Shown here: one piece after another, positions 51,828-64,000 of the stretch | How positions within the stretch are numbered: the first letter of the stretch is position 1 | How the letters are laid out: each line of letters starts with the position of its first letter | DNA from: Lanius collurio | Taxonomy: Eukaryota > Chordata > Aves > Passeriformes > Laniidae | NCBI GenBank assembly: GCA_020086605.1 | Contig: JACBWW010000004.1 | Coordinates: forward strand, 23,882,255-23,946,254 | Length of the DNA stretch: 64,000 nucleotides | Direction of reading: 5' to 3' | Program-made: the position numbers and the translations under genes | Notes under the pieces: generated by a model | Told to the model about the DNA's origin: nothing | The model's input: only the letters and a program-made list of their open reading frames with translations | Database searches by the model: none

Positions 51828-51870
51828 TCAAGAATTATAGAATAGAATTGTTTTATGTTGGCTTTATTAT
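51828..51870 (-). mobile_element. Possible CR1 3' terminus remnant
   Basis: The plus-strand words attatagaatagaattg and ttttatgttgg resemble a decayed reverse-complement CR1 end (the usual form is 'atagaatcatagaat' then 'ggttggaaggg'). No further CR1 sequence follows, so the assignment is weak and could be coincidence. Confidence 0.3.
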
Positions 51871-52839
51871 TTAGAGTGGGGAATGGTTTCTTCTAGAGCT
51901 TTACATCTTGGCTTCTGCCAGGTTTACACTTATCACATACATCCCTTCCAAAAATAGATGGTTTTGACCAGCACTCATTTGAACAAGATGTAGGTCCCTT
52001 GCTCATGGCTCACTGCATTTAGTTCAAAGCATAAACTTATTTTTGTAGAAAAGATTACATGTACATACAGTGCTGTATATTTGTATTAAATTCAGAATAA
52101 TGTAAACATAAGGTTTAGTGGGCTTTAACGTTAGTTCTCTTTAAGTAAAATAATTACATTAGCCATGGTTTTATTCTTGATATCAAAATGCAGGTAAATA
52201 ACATTCAAAGCTCTTGAATCCCACTGATCATTGGCGCCAATGACTGCTCACTAGTGAGGTGGTAGTATTTAGGTGTCAGCTACTACACAAAACCAAGACC
52301 CTCAAATCTTTGAATATTTTTTCTTTTAAAAATTTAAAATTTCAATTTGAAAGAAAATGGAGGTAGCTTATAGAGTTTTCACTTCTTGGCACTTCAATAG
52401 GTTTTGTTTCTATCTTTTCCCAACTACACAAAATACGATTGACTCTATGCCCAGCTTTGAGATGCTGCCAATAATATTGCACTTGATAGCTTTCTCTACT
52501 AGACCAAGACAATGACAATGGTCATGTTAATGTATGAAAATAAATCACAGTTAAGTGTATGCTATTTGTGGTATAAAGAAAAAGTCTTTGAATAATAATA
52601 GCTTATTCTTTTGCTTTTTTATAAACTAAGCTTGAGTGAAAGATCCCTTAAGATCAGTCTTCATGTTAGTGCAAAGAATGGCAGTAAAAAGAACGTGTAT
52701 GAACTTGTAGTCTCTCCAGATATCTGTGTTGCTTAACTATTGTAGTGCGGGGAATCCTCACAACAATATATAAGACAGTGATGGACTTGGAAGGAAAGAT
52801 GAAGCGATATTTCTGCAGATGTTCAGGGATTATTTTATT
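51871..52839. other. AT-rich non-coding DNA, nothing recognised
   Basis: Ordinary AT-rich sequence without repeats longer than chance, retroelement words or plausible exons. It leads into the GC-rich block on its right. Confidence 0.7.
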
Positions 52840-53035
52840 CCTCCAACCGCATGGCTGGAGTTCCCAGGCAGACCCCAGTCATGGGACCCTGCTCTCTCCC
52901 CGGGCCTGGGCACCCAAACCAACCGATCTGGAACAGATATGGGGCACAGGTGACATGGGGACAGGGACAGGGACAGACCCATACCCTGCAGGGTCCCTCC
53001 CCCAGGGATTTCAGGGGAGAGGCACCTGCACACTT
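52840..53035. other. GC-rich block with ggacag iterations
   Basis: Roughly 200 bases are markedly richer in G and C than anything within several kilobases, with sharp edges on both sides. The block contains three ggacag iterations at about 52958-52976 and several ccc/ggg runs, but only a few CpGs. Open frames exist on both strands (66-123 codons), as expected where TA-containing stops are scarce, and none resembles a protein I know. It may be a degenerate minisatellite or a fragment of an unrecognised repeat. No promoter elements are evident. Confidence 0.5.
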
Positions 53036-56000
53036 AAACATCAGAGGTTAGACTTCCATTTTCCAGGCACCCATACTGTGGCATCTTCTGGCTTTTATTC
53101 ATCAGGCCTTTGCTAACATTTTCAGGAGTTTTCCTATTTAATTTGACTCTGAGTGGATGCATTATTGAATTATTAAAATGTTGCTCTTTTTTGAAGAGCA
53201 AGTTCTTGTTCGCTTTAGGTTAACATTACCCCAAGAGTAATAGTGCAAAAGTAATTATTAGGCTATTAATTTAACAAGTCTTTGTTTTAAATATAATAAA
53301 GTTCAATTTTGAGAATAAAGCTACAGAATTCGTACTTAATGTTACCATGGAAAAAACTCACCAACAAACCTCTTATAAATCACAGAAAGTATAAATGCCA
53401 ATGGGTTTAAAAGAGCTAAAACTTTACCGTTACTAACATTTCTAGATAAAAAAGTTTACAGATCAGTATGACTTCAAAATGAAATGTATACAGTTTTATA
53501 CATGATAGATAGCTATATCTACAGGTATGATATACAGCAGTTCAGGCACCCTGGTTATTTGTGCAGTAAAAATGGAGAGAAGGATCTGTGGATGAATTTA
53601 TTCAGGGCTCCATGCTGTGTCTTATACATTAATCATGAAGCATCATGCTTATGCAAATGTGCAGCAGCCTAATTAGGCATACAGAGTAGAACATTTGGAA
53701 TAATGTTATGAGCTATTGGGCTTCTGAAATATGTTCCTCAGCCAAATTCTCAAAAGCAAAGTAGATCTGAGATGCCTTTTTACTTTTGAAAACAGGTGTA
53801 CAATTGTCTTCTTAGTGCTTGTTTCATGCCTTCAACTTTAAAATAAAGCTTGATCCCAGTTGGCATGACATTTTCCTAGTCACTGGAAAGTAGCTGTGGA
53901 TATTCTGAATCACTGACAAGAAAACAAAATGTTCATTCAGAGCTCAGACATGTTGAGAATTTTGAGAATCCTATAATATTTTGAGAAATTTTGTCATCTA
54001 ATTAGAGCATTCTGTCTTCTGAAAATATTGAGGTTGAATTTGGCACTTTCTTTCTTCTTATTACAATATGTGATTATCAAAATGTCCTGATTTACATTCA
54101 GAGAATTCAATATCTGTAATGTAAATATGCAGAATATTAAGCACTGCACTTTAAAATACCAAGTTTTATTACACAAATTAATTTATAATGTTATCCAAAA
54201 ATTACTCTTTAACAAAATAACTACCATATGTTTTCTACCTCCTTGATTGTTTGTTAGGTTTTCTTCACATCTGTTAAAAAGTTAAACAGCAATTTATTTA
54301 TTTTTGGTAGCTGCTGTAGAGAAAAAAATAATATTACTTAAAAACCAAGTCACTAGTGTTATGGTAAACACAGCACAGCACTAAACAATCCTAAAATAAT
54401 AATATGTTCCACAAAATAAGCTCGTCTTGTTTACTGAGGTTTCAACTTTTGATTTATGCAGTCTTCCTTTGTCCACAGGTTAGTGTATACATCAAATTCC
54501 ATCTATGCATAATAGCAAACACATGGTGTCATTTCTGTGTACAAGAATAATTATGCCAGACAACAAAAGAAAATGTCTGAAGACTGCCATAGAAAGAGGG
54601 AATGATGACCTTTAAACAAAGGTGCCAATATACTTAAAATAGCTGAAGATGCTTCCTGCTATAGTGTCTCATGATGCATGGAGATTCTAGTGGAAATGGG
54701 TGTTCCAGCTGCAGAGCACCAAATGGAAGCTAAACAGTGAAAATTCCAGGTGTTAAGCAGAAGACCTGTCCTTTTTAAAAGATATGAGAAAGAGAGAGAG
54801 TATGAGATTTTGTGGTTTTTAAGTTGCAGAGGACACATCATCATCTGAATCTCAAATCACAGGATGATGAGGGAGGTTTTTTCCTGTCCAGCAGAGAATT
54901 ATTGGAGCCACTTATGAGGAAACGTATTATGTATTTTGTTGTTTTTTATGACCACATGAGTACTTTTCCTGAATAATCTTTTATTCTGGGAACACATAAA
55001 GAAAATGATAAGAAATTAATAATTTATATTTATTGTTATTAATGATTAGTACATGCTCTTTATAGATGGCCACAGATTCATATCCCACACAGTTTCTGCA
55101 TAGCAAGCTGAGAGAATGCAGACCTCAAAAAGTTAAACCATCTTCCTCTCTCCTATCAAAATAAGTAAAAGGGTGAAATTCCAAAATTTGGAAGTCTACA
55201 GACCAATTTCTATCAACTTTATTGTTTAACTTAGATATTCAATGAGCTAAAGTTATTAAAACTGATTTCTGATTTGTCTAAGCTCAGCATTTTTCTTTTT
55301 TGTTTGTTTAGAAAAAGCATTTGCAATAATTAGGACAGGGAACTAAAAGTGAATTCTAAGGTGAAGCAACCACCTTTTCTTGTACATGAGCATTGAGTTT
55401 TTTCAGTAATATTGTTGTAGATAGGTCTAAAATGATAAAAGCTAAAACAGTAAGCAAAGAGGTCCCATACTTTAAAAAAAATGGCATTTTATTATATTTT
55501 ATTTTATTTTAAAACCTTTGTCAGCATTTTTCAAACATTTGTCAACATTTCAAACAGTTACTTAAATAAACATGTCAAACATCCAGCTTTTCTGTTTGTT
55601 TCTTTCGTACATCAAACACTCATCCTCTCTGAAAGATTGAAATTAAGAAATTTAAAAAACATTGAAATCTGGGCATCCCCAAGTACACAAACTCTCTCTT
55701 AATATGATTTCACTTAGAGTCTGTATATTTGATTTGGGGGAAAAACTGAAGGAAAAAAGTGGGAAAAAAAGTTGAATCTCAGTAAACTCTAATACACATC
55801 AAATATTTGCACAGACAGATGTATTTTTCGAGAACATTCTTTAAATAAGTAAAAAACATAGTGCTGCTATGGCTGCTCACTTGAGAGAAATTGCAGATGA
55901 AGAGGGAACATACACAGTGTAAGCAGAGAGTAAAACAGAGATGTAAATTTAAAAGGTCTTGTACCCACTAGTTCCTTCAGGAAATATTAAAACAAAAAAA

Positions 56001-58329
56001 CAACTAATCATGAAAAAGAAAATTGTTCTTATCTTTGCCTTTCTTTCAGTTTTTACTCAGAGTTTCATAAAAAAATAAATCTTCTTCAGACAAGCTTCTA
56101 TGGCCTGTGGCAAAGAATGCTACTTCTTTTGGAAGAAAATCCTTCTCATTTTTTGTTAAAAACACATGCCATCATTAGGCACCATTGGTTCTATACATGG
56201 TTGTCAATAGCATCTAGACCTAAACCCATTTAATGCTTCTAGTGCTTTATAAACATTCTGAAATCTGTTGTTTTCTCATTTATGTCTAGTTCAATCACTG
56301 TCTTCTCCTCTGACCAATGCTGCAGTACCCAAAAGGTGTCACTTCACATTTTGCCATTTCAAGTTTTCAGCGAAGAAAAACATTCCCTGGTTTCCTCTAA
56401 GATCTGAGCACTGTCAGTGAGTGGCAGTCAGGAACTCTGACACTCAGTGCAGGTCTAGATGTGACAAGAGAAGGACTTCCTGTACAGCCAGAGGGAACAA
56501 TTTATGATGACACCTCTTAAATTTCAGCTCTGGGCTGCCTGGAGCATGGCGAGTTTTCAAGAGCAAGTAATGAGACAAAAAGGTGATTTCCACAAAGACA
56601 ATCATCACCCGAAAATTAGCAGAGTTATGTCTTGAATTTTCATTGTTTTCAAGTAAATCATACTTGCCACGTGACTTTAGAGAATGAGAAATGTTGTATG
56701 TTGAAATTCTCCTTAATTAGTCTTAGCAGCTCTAAAAATAGAACTAAATTTTAATTGAAAAACTAGAGCAGTGCAGTAAGAAATAAGGACTAATTACTGA
56801 GTTTTAGAAGGCCATTAATATTACAGCCAGTCTTGTGCCTCCAGAACACATAACAAGGATGTTCAGAATGCACAGACATGTCAGTTGCCTAATAAAGTTA
56901 AAACTGAGATTAAAATCCTATAACCTAAATTATAAAATAAAATACTTACTAAATTTCTTGGCTTTCTTGGGCAACATTGTTTTAATGGAAAAGAAATTGA
57001 ATATATATTACAAATGTCTATTTGCTCCCACAGAAACTCTTTGAAAAATACTGTAGTTTTTTTCAAAGATGTAATCATTACAAAATTTTATAAATCTGAG
57101 TTTATGAACAAGACAAGAATAATTAAAACAAATATGTCTTTTGAATTAATCTAATATAAACTGTTAAACCGAGAAAACCTTCTTTCATCTTGTCTTAGAA
57201 AAATAAATTTCAAAGCATAAATACCATTCCAAACTGAAGAATATCCACAGTAGGACTTTTGCTTGTAGCTTTAGGGCTGCTGCTTGGACTGAGACTATTT
57301 TATGTTTACCTTAAAAAGAGTTTTACATGTTCCTTAATCTTCAGAACTGTTTTTCTGAGATTTTCTTACCTGCCAGCCCTTTCATCCATGTTGGGATGAT
57401 CTCCTTGACTTCTCTGACTTGAAAATGGACTACAACATGTTCCAGTAAGCTGACTTGCATTTTGTCTGATACATGGACTTCATTCTTCACAAGAAAAGTA
57501 TGCATCCAGCAGTAAGGGTATCTAAACTATGCCTCCTCACACCAAAGGAGTACTTAGCTGACTAGAGAGACAATTGAAGTTCTCGAAACAATGGCACTTT
57601 GGAAATGTGCTCTTATGAGTGTCAAAACATATTATTTTCTGAAATGTGTGGCTGACTCCTCCAATTCATCTCCATGTCCTCGAAAAATGGTTGTGCTTTT
57701 CTATCTGCCTTCTTCAAAAAGTACAAAGTTTAAAGTTGGTCATAGTCCCATTATCTCTTTCAAAGTGGTGTTTTCTCAATTGTGTTAGCCTCTTTGATTT
57801 TTGAAACTCTACTGCATTTTAAACAATAAGATTCAGATGTCTGCATTGCAAGAAGGACTTTTCAGAATGTTAGGGCATTATATGACAGATAGCTCAGGTT
57901 TGTCCCTGTATATCTCTTGAAAGCACATTTGTGAATTATATGGACTTTAAATTCTTAGGATTTTTGAGCTCATAAAGTTTAGTTGTGCCTCATACATAAT
58001 CTAATTTCATTTTTATCTTAATTCCTGCGATGAGCATCAGCTAACCCTTAAGTATTAGGAATACTGTTCTTAATAGACTGTGAAGGAATCAGCCCTCCTG
58101 AAACCAGCAAAATTTAGAAAACTTGGAAGAAACAAACACAACAAACTGAGTAACATCACAGACGAGTGAAGATCCTTGTAATCAGGGAAGCAAGGTAGCT
58201 TTTTAAACTAAAAATTTCATTAATAACAAGTTGCTGCTTTTACTGCTCTCCTAGATTACTGTCCTTATGGTTTAGTTTCTCTGTATGTGAATATATGCTT
58301 GCCAGCTACCCTAACCTGGGATTTACACC
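53036..58329. other. AT-rich non-coding DNA, no gene recognised
   Basis: No gene or transposon is supported. Several T- and A-rich low-complexity patches occur (for example ttttattttattttaaaa near 55493-55512), and a short ga repeat near 54790-54800. Open frames stay below about 75 codons. Confidence 0.7.
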
Positions 58330-58715
58330 TGTATATTGAGAGGAGATGATGTCAAAAGCCTTGCAGCAGACCAAGTATACAGCATTCATTGCTCTCCCCT
58401 CATCTGTTCAGCCGGTTGTCCCACTGCAGAAGGCCATCAGATTGATCAAGCCTGATTTTCCTTTGGTGAATCCATGCTGTCTGTTCCTGATCATCTGCTG
58501 TCTTCTACATGCTTGAAGATGGTCTTCAGGATGAGTCGTTCCATCACCTTTACAGGCTGACAGGCTGTTAATTCCCTAGGTTCTCCTTGCCTTTTCTGAA
58601 GACTGCAGTGGCATTTACTTTCTTCCAGCCCTCAAGCATCTCTCCTGACTGCTATGACCTTTCAAAGATGATTGAGAGTGACCTAGCAATGATGTGTACC
58701 TGTTGCCTCCATAAC
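58330..58715 (-). mobile_element. CR1 LINE fragment, RT finger/palm region
   Basis: The plus strand reads gatgtcaaaagccttgcagc, then cattgctctcccctcatctg, tggtgaatccatgctgtctg and tcaggatgagtcgttccatc, the reverse complement of the CR1 RT coding region (minus-strand equivalents of TKGKS..., ILxxISKH and FSKAFDT). Neither the 3' tail nor the 5' end is present, so both ends are truncated. It contains stops and small indels. This is the fourth CR1 ORF2-bearing locus in the window, all on the minus strand. Confidence 0.9.
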
Positions 58716-61700
58716 CAGAGGACATTGTTTCCTTTGATATGATTTCCATTTTAACAAACTTTATCTATATTAATAGAGAATATCATAACACAGGATACTG
58801 AATTAATTCCATATCATAATAATTTCATTAATTAATTTTCCAAATGAAGAAAAGTTTCTTTTTGCTGCAGAGTCCTGGAAGAAAAGGACAACCATGAGGG
58901 TGCTGGCCAAGGGGTGAATTGGACCATCTAGTGACAAGGTTTACTGATTTATTTCTCAAGAGGCCTTAGACAATAACTCTATTTGTCAGGGAAAGAGTGA
59001 GAGTTGGTTCAGAGCAGGATCTGCCGTTCTTTCAAGAAATCATTCCCTCTTTCATACAGTTTCTCAACACCAAATCCATCCCTTTACTCTAAGAGTATTT
59101 CTCAGTTGTAAAGAACATTCCTGTAGAGGGACAGCCAGCTGCCTAAGATTACAAATTACAGCAGAGATCTCCCACACTAGAGAGATCACTCATCACAGCC
59201 CCTGACACTGCTGTTTCTCAGAGGTCATTCTCTTTCTGTCTAGCAACAAATGCTTCTAACAGTGGATGCATCTTTTTATGTCTGCCTCACTGTGTTAACA
59301 TTTCCCTTTTTTTATATATTTTATGCAGTTCCTTATATTGTTCCTTGAAAGCTGCCAGCCTCTTCTTTTTATCTGAAAATATTAATATTCATCTTTTACT
59401 CAAATAGGATCATTTACTAGCTATTAAAATAGTGCAAAGATTCTTCTGTGTTTAAAATATTCCTGTCAGTCTATGAAGTCTTTTCTATTCCTACTAAATA
59501 ATTAAAAAAATAGCAGTAAACAATATCTGACTCCATTTGTAAAACATATGTAAAATATAATTTAGTGTTTACCTTTTCTTTGCATGCATAAGAACCTCTT
59601 TGGTTTAAATTTATTTTACAACGACAATGATACCAAGCATGGTGGAGTTAAATACAAACATATTTTCACAGTCAAGATATATTTGGGAGTTTTAACAACA
59701 TTCTTTTATAAGCAGATTTCCACAGGTTCTCTGCGTTTTATCGTATTTTTTTTTGATAAAAGGAGAAATGCAAAATCTTCCTGTGATATTACAGAGCTGA
59801 AACTTGCAAAGTCCCTGATATCCACTGCACTATTACAAATCTCCTTTGCAATTATAATGCTATCTGTGTGCACAATGCATTTGAACTGTTTTCACAACTA
59901 TCTCACAGTTTTCTAGTATGCCCATTAGTTCAGAAATGTTCCACAGTTCTTCAGCTGTTACTTAGGCATGGGTTTGTGTTTTTCCTCACAGTACTAAATT
60001 AGTTGACTCTTAAAATATTGATTTAAGCCCTTAGGGTTGCACACTGATCTAAGACACGCTTGTTGAAAACTGAATTATAGATAAGTTTTACCCCATGCTA
60101 GCAGAGAATAGCTTAGATGTTCAAAGAGAAGTTGGTGACCTATCCATTTTAAAATTGAATATTTTACTTGTTTTAATTTGATTATTTTTAGAGTTGCATA
60201 ATACTTAAGGCACTCTAAGTTGGACAAAGTTAGCAATAAAAATTTTTGAGCAAGCTGTTTTCTAAAGAATTCAAAATTACTTTTTATGCAAATTTTCATA
60301 TAATTAGGGATAGTGACCTTATCTCAAATCAGAAAACATACCTTGTATTTTATGAAACAAAACTCCCAGTCATGATAAAAGAATTTATTTGTTGTTCTAA
60401 ATTTTCAGGTATGAAAAACACAACTAGGAAAATCTAAGAGAATATACAAATGAAATATTGCTAACATTCTATTAATATTGCTTTTTTCATTTACAATATA
60501 TTTAAATGTAGTTAATGCATTTATTAATATTTTACTAGAAATATTCAAAATTGAAAGATATTCTTTTTAAGGTAAAAACCCTAAATTATGGTCCAAAGTT
60601 ATTTTATAGATAAGTGGATAACATCAACATAACCCATAAATCATCATAACTAGATGTAACTTCCTTGTGTAAGAAAAAGGACTGACATATTGCACTTCCC
60701 TTGCACATGTTGAATTTATGCTGTATTAGAAACACAGAATTACTTAAAGTGATACAAAGTAAAGAATTCCATCCTTTGATGACAAAATAACATTAAAGAT
60801 AAGGAATATGGAAAGGAAAGCCACACATGAAAGGAAATGTATGTTTTATTATCCAGTGTAGATATTAATAACCCTGTTGCATAAGCAAATATTCCACCAT
60901 GTGCAAAACTTTGAAACATCAGACCACGATGCAAACCTAACAGGATTTATGCAAGCTTTTGCTAGAAAAGACTTACAAGAGAGCATGTGGAAATATGAAG
61001 TGCATTATGTCCACATACATCACAGTGAACTTTGTCAGACAGGCTTTTCTTCCTGCAAGCATAGACAAAAAAAAAAAGAAATTATTTTTGGGTAGCTGGG
61101 CAATAGTATCTTCATCCTGTAGCTGTCATGATCAAGGACAACATTCTATATTTATGCATTTTTCCACTGATTTTTGATCACATATATATAGTGCTGCTGA
61201 TGGTTTTAGGTAAAACAATAGTGTTAATAAACTAACTTGCTATATCATGTTGTTGGACTTCTGGTCTAGATGTTAATGAATACTTCTCAAATGGAAATGT
61301 TTACAGACAGATCTGATAGGCAATTTTTTTAAGCCATTTTAATAAATCAGTAAAAGGATCCAGTAACTCTATATGTTTTATCTATACAAAAAAAGCTCAT
61401 AAACTTTTCTCATATATATTGGATTTATTATATTTCTCCAAAGCAATTTGAAAAGCACTGAATTATACTCCTTTTCAGGTTCCAAAAGAACCTTAGTAAT
61501 AAAAGGAGAAAGTTGTTGCTGAAATTCATTTTCTTATAGATTTATAGGAAAACTAAAAATTGCTTTGATGTCTTTTGCATTCCCTTGCCAATTTAAAAAA
61601 AAAAAAGAAGAAGAAAAAAAAAGATAAAAGAACTTCTATTAAATTTAACAACACTCTACTCCTCTCCCCCCACTTCAAACCTCATTTATCTTTTATGAGC

Positions 61701-63811
61701 CCTGGGCATCTTGCCATAATAAAACTATGCATAATACTAGAGTTCTATAATAATTTTGTGGTTTTTCCTTTTTTTTCCCCTAACTACTCACTGTGGCACT
61801 GACTCTGCCATTTAAGAATTTGGGATGAATGGGTCAAAATTTTAAACACTACAGCATGTAGTTCAATATTCAAAGCACTGAACTTGTACAATTAAGGTAC
61901 CCAATTTTCAGAGGGATTGCTAGGTCCACTTGCTGCTAACAGCATTCCTTGTAGCTTAGCATTGCCTCAAAATAGTCACTGGGATATGCGTCTTTTCAGA
62001 AGTGCGAAGAAGAGAAAATATAAACATACATTAGAAAATGTATAAACATCTCTCAGAAGTAGATCCAATGAAGACAAGGACAAGCTATTGTTGATTTTTA
62101 AGTTGAAACACTATATTCAAGGGGAGGGGTTTGTTCAGATTTTCTTTTAATGTAGACATCTGTAATGAAAAGACCTACAATATAGCATCTGTCCAGACCT
62201 CTTTTTAAAAAGCTGGAGAAAAAAACAGCCATTTGGAGTAAATGATTCTAACCTGAAGAAGGAAATTATTTCCAATGAACATTTCTCTGAAATTGTCTTT
62301 TTTTCCCCTCAGGACTCTACCTGGAGTTAGGTTCTTGTACCTGCACCATAATGCTTAATCTTAGATGGCAAAAAATCCTCCTGTATTGCCAGTTGAACTG
62401 AATTACAGTATAACTTGTTTAAACATTTGTAAGCAACATAAAAATCTGTATTCTGGACTGAAATATAGGTTATAATTGCATGCATACTGCTCAAAAGCTA
62501 TTCCTTTGCTCAAAGGGAGCAAGAGCAACATCTGAAGGACATTGTGGATATAGTCTTGAGAGTTTTGGGCTTTAAATGTGACCAGTAACCCAATACTGGA
62601 CTCCTGCATTCACCAACTGAAGCTATACAGCAGAGTTGGAAAATATGGAAAAGAAAACAACATAATACAGGAAGAAAACTGATACACATTTCTCTTGGAT
62701 ATGTTGTATTTATAGTTTTGAAGGAATAATAAAGACAGTAGACAGCAGGGTTAGCCTCCATTACCTACTTCCTTTTGAACAGGTGGATAAAGGGAAAATG
62801 ATAAATTGGAGATTGCAAACAGAGTAGAGTTTGGTACTTTACACAGAAGCATCACAACCTGGTGTAAATTGTGCTTCCTGCCATGATCTATAGGTCACTT
62901 ATAACAGCTTGGATCCATTTAAGATAGCCTTGAACCCAGTGTCATACACCTCATATCTTAGTTTGTCCTTTAAATAATGGGAAGGATAACAGTCCTCAAA
63001 ACACTGGGCTGTTGGTTCATGAGGTCGATTATCCTTTTTCTATAAACAAGAATAAAGAGGATGTGAATAAGCTTTAAATTACCTGAGGCAGGAGCGGATA
63101 TTTCCATATGCATATATTTCCTCCTAATAACTTTCTGTTTCTTATTAATCCAGCAGCTGAATAAAACTTATTAGAACAAACTGTGGTCTCCCAGGAACCT
63201 TCATGTTCTCAAGCCAAGGGATTAACGTTACATAAATAGCTTGATATTCTTATTTAGTGAGTTTCTCCATGTCAGTTTTCCATACATATCATCTCTGGTC
63301 TAGTCTCCCTTCTGGCTGAGACTATTAATACATGCTGTATCTGTTTGTTGCTTGGATTCATTTTCATGCTTTGTATCTTTGTGGTACATCAATGCAAAGA
63401 AAATAGTCAAGATACAACATGTGTATTCCCAAAAGTTATACAAGCAAATGAACTAACCTAAGTTTCCAGCCTTACTATAGTACTGCCAACATTAGCCACT
63501 CTGCTGGAGAAAGAATATCCTTCTCTATTAGGGTAAACCTGATGAATCTGCAAGTAATCTCTATTTGTTATTTTTTACTCCTGCACTGTGAATATGTTTT
63601 GCAGTTGATACACTTTCGTGTTGTAAATAAGAAACACTTCTCAGTTTCCCACTTCATTACTAATCTTATTTTTTCTAACTTCTCTAAATTTGTATCGGTT
63701 TATAAAATGCCTCTAGTCCATTTAGTATCGATTACATTTGTTAGTTAGGAATGATTGTGGCACAAGATGGCATCTGCTATCTCCTCCTGGCTCCCTTTTT
63801 TAATGATGTAG
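58716..63811. other. AT-rich non-coding DNA, no gene recognised
   Basis: No gene, RNA gene or mobile element is supported. A 12-A run with gaagaag interruption and a further A-run lies at 61595-61622. Open frames reach 110 codons (plus, 59584-59916), but with no motif and AT-driven composition. Confidence 0.7.
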
Positions 63812-63822
63812 GCTGAGTCAGC
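63812..63822. promoter_or_regulatory. MAF-recognition-element-like palindrome (AP-1 core)
   Basis: The perfect odd palindrome gctgagtcagc matches the core of the T-MARE (tgctgagtcagca) bound by MAF and CNC/bZIP dimers, and contains the AP-1 site tgagtca. The outermost T and A of the full element are absent. An isolated motif of 11 bases can occur by chance. No adjacent promoter is seen. Confidence 0.3.
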
Positions 63823-64000
63823 CCACAGTCAATGACAGCCATCAGGAACTAAGATATCTGACCATTATTTACATGGAAAAGTGTAAAGTAGAGCAGAAAA
63901 ACCCAGCTCTGCTCCTCTGCTCCTGTGGCTACAAAACTTAGCCTGCTTTTAGAGTATTGACTTTGCTGTGGCTCCAGCATATTGCTTTCCTCTTCCTTGG
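63823..64000. other. Window end, nothing recognised
   Basis: Slightly less AT-rich sequence with gctcctctgctcctgtggct-like pyrimidine-rich words. No gene, repeat or splice-bounded exon can be supported up to the window edge. Confidence 0.6.

Noticed and set aside
59584..59916. 110-codon plus-strand open frame
   Set aside because: AT-driven amino-acid composition, no conserved motif and no supporting promoter or splice context.
1..64000. CRISPR arrays, bacterial operons, phage or plasmid modules
   Set aside because: No regularly spaced repeats, no long adjacent open frames and no ribosome-binding-site pattern. The repeats present are avian retroelements.

Overview
The window reads as intergenic or deep intronic DNA from a bird, most likely a songbird. 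It is AT-rich, with CpG almost absent. The dispersed repeats are mainly CR1 LINE fragments, with short 3' tails of the CR1 octamer type (variants of 'atagaatc'). One short repeat at about 39.1 kb fuses a tRNA-Ile-like head to a CR1-type tail, the architecture of the passerine SINE family TguSINE1 (recalled, not searched). There is no bacterial gene organisation, and I found no protein-coding exon I can defend. Open frames are short (mostly 60-100 codons). The longest ones lie in CR1 copies or in simple repeats.

Layout. 0-0.6 kb: AT-rich DNA interrupted by a roughly 90-bp CpG-dense patch that carries a diverged duplication at a 68-bp offset. 0.6-13.6 kb: featureless AT-rich DNA, apart from A-tracts and an unexplained 25-bp direct repeat. 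13.6-15.2 kb: a minus-strand CR1 mosaic with a large internal deletion. 15.2-25.4 kb: AT-rich DNA with one weak candidate exon near 25.1 kb. 25.4-25.8 kb: a plus-strand CR1 3' fragment. 28.9-31.4 kb: non-repetitive DNA with a conserved-element look, ending in a perfect CTCF core motif and a 40-A run, followed by an (AGAAA)n/(GAAA)n microsatellite. 35.3-36.1 kb: another minus-strand CR1. 39.1 kb: the SINE. 43.5-46.7 kb: the largest CR1 block, split by a 424-bp solo LTR with a matching 5-bp target duplication and by a second insert of uncertain origin. 47.0 kb: a 2 x 36-bp higher-order tandem repeat. 52.8-53.0 kb: a GC-rich block. 58.3-58.7 kb: a fourth minus-strand CR1 reverse-transcriptase fragment. 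The remainder to 64 kb is AT-rich DNA with a MAF-type site near the end.

No genes work together here. The history is one of repeat deposition: CR1 copies were inserted first and decayed through internal deletions, and an endogenous-retrovirus LTR later landed inside one of them. Any function is likely to be regulatory or architectural (CTCF site, CpG patch, candidate conserved noncoding stretches). That cannot be shown from one sequence without alignment. I found no convincing new biological system. The CpG patch, the CTCF site and the nested repeat block are the items most worth following up.
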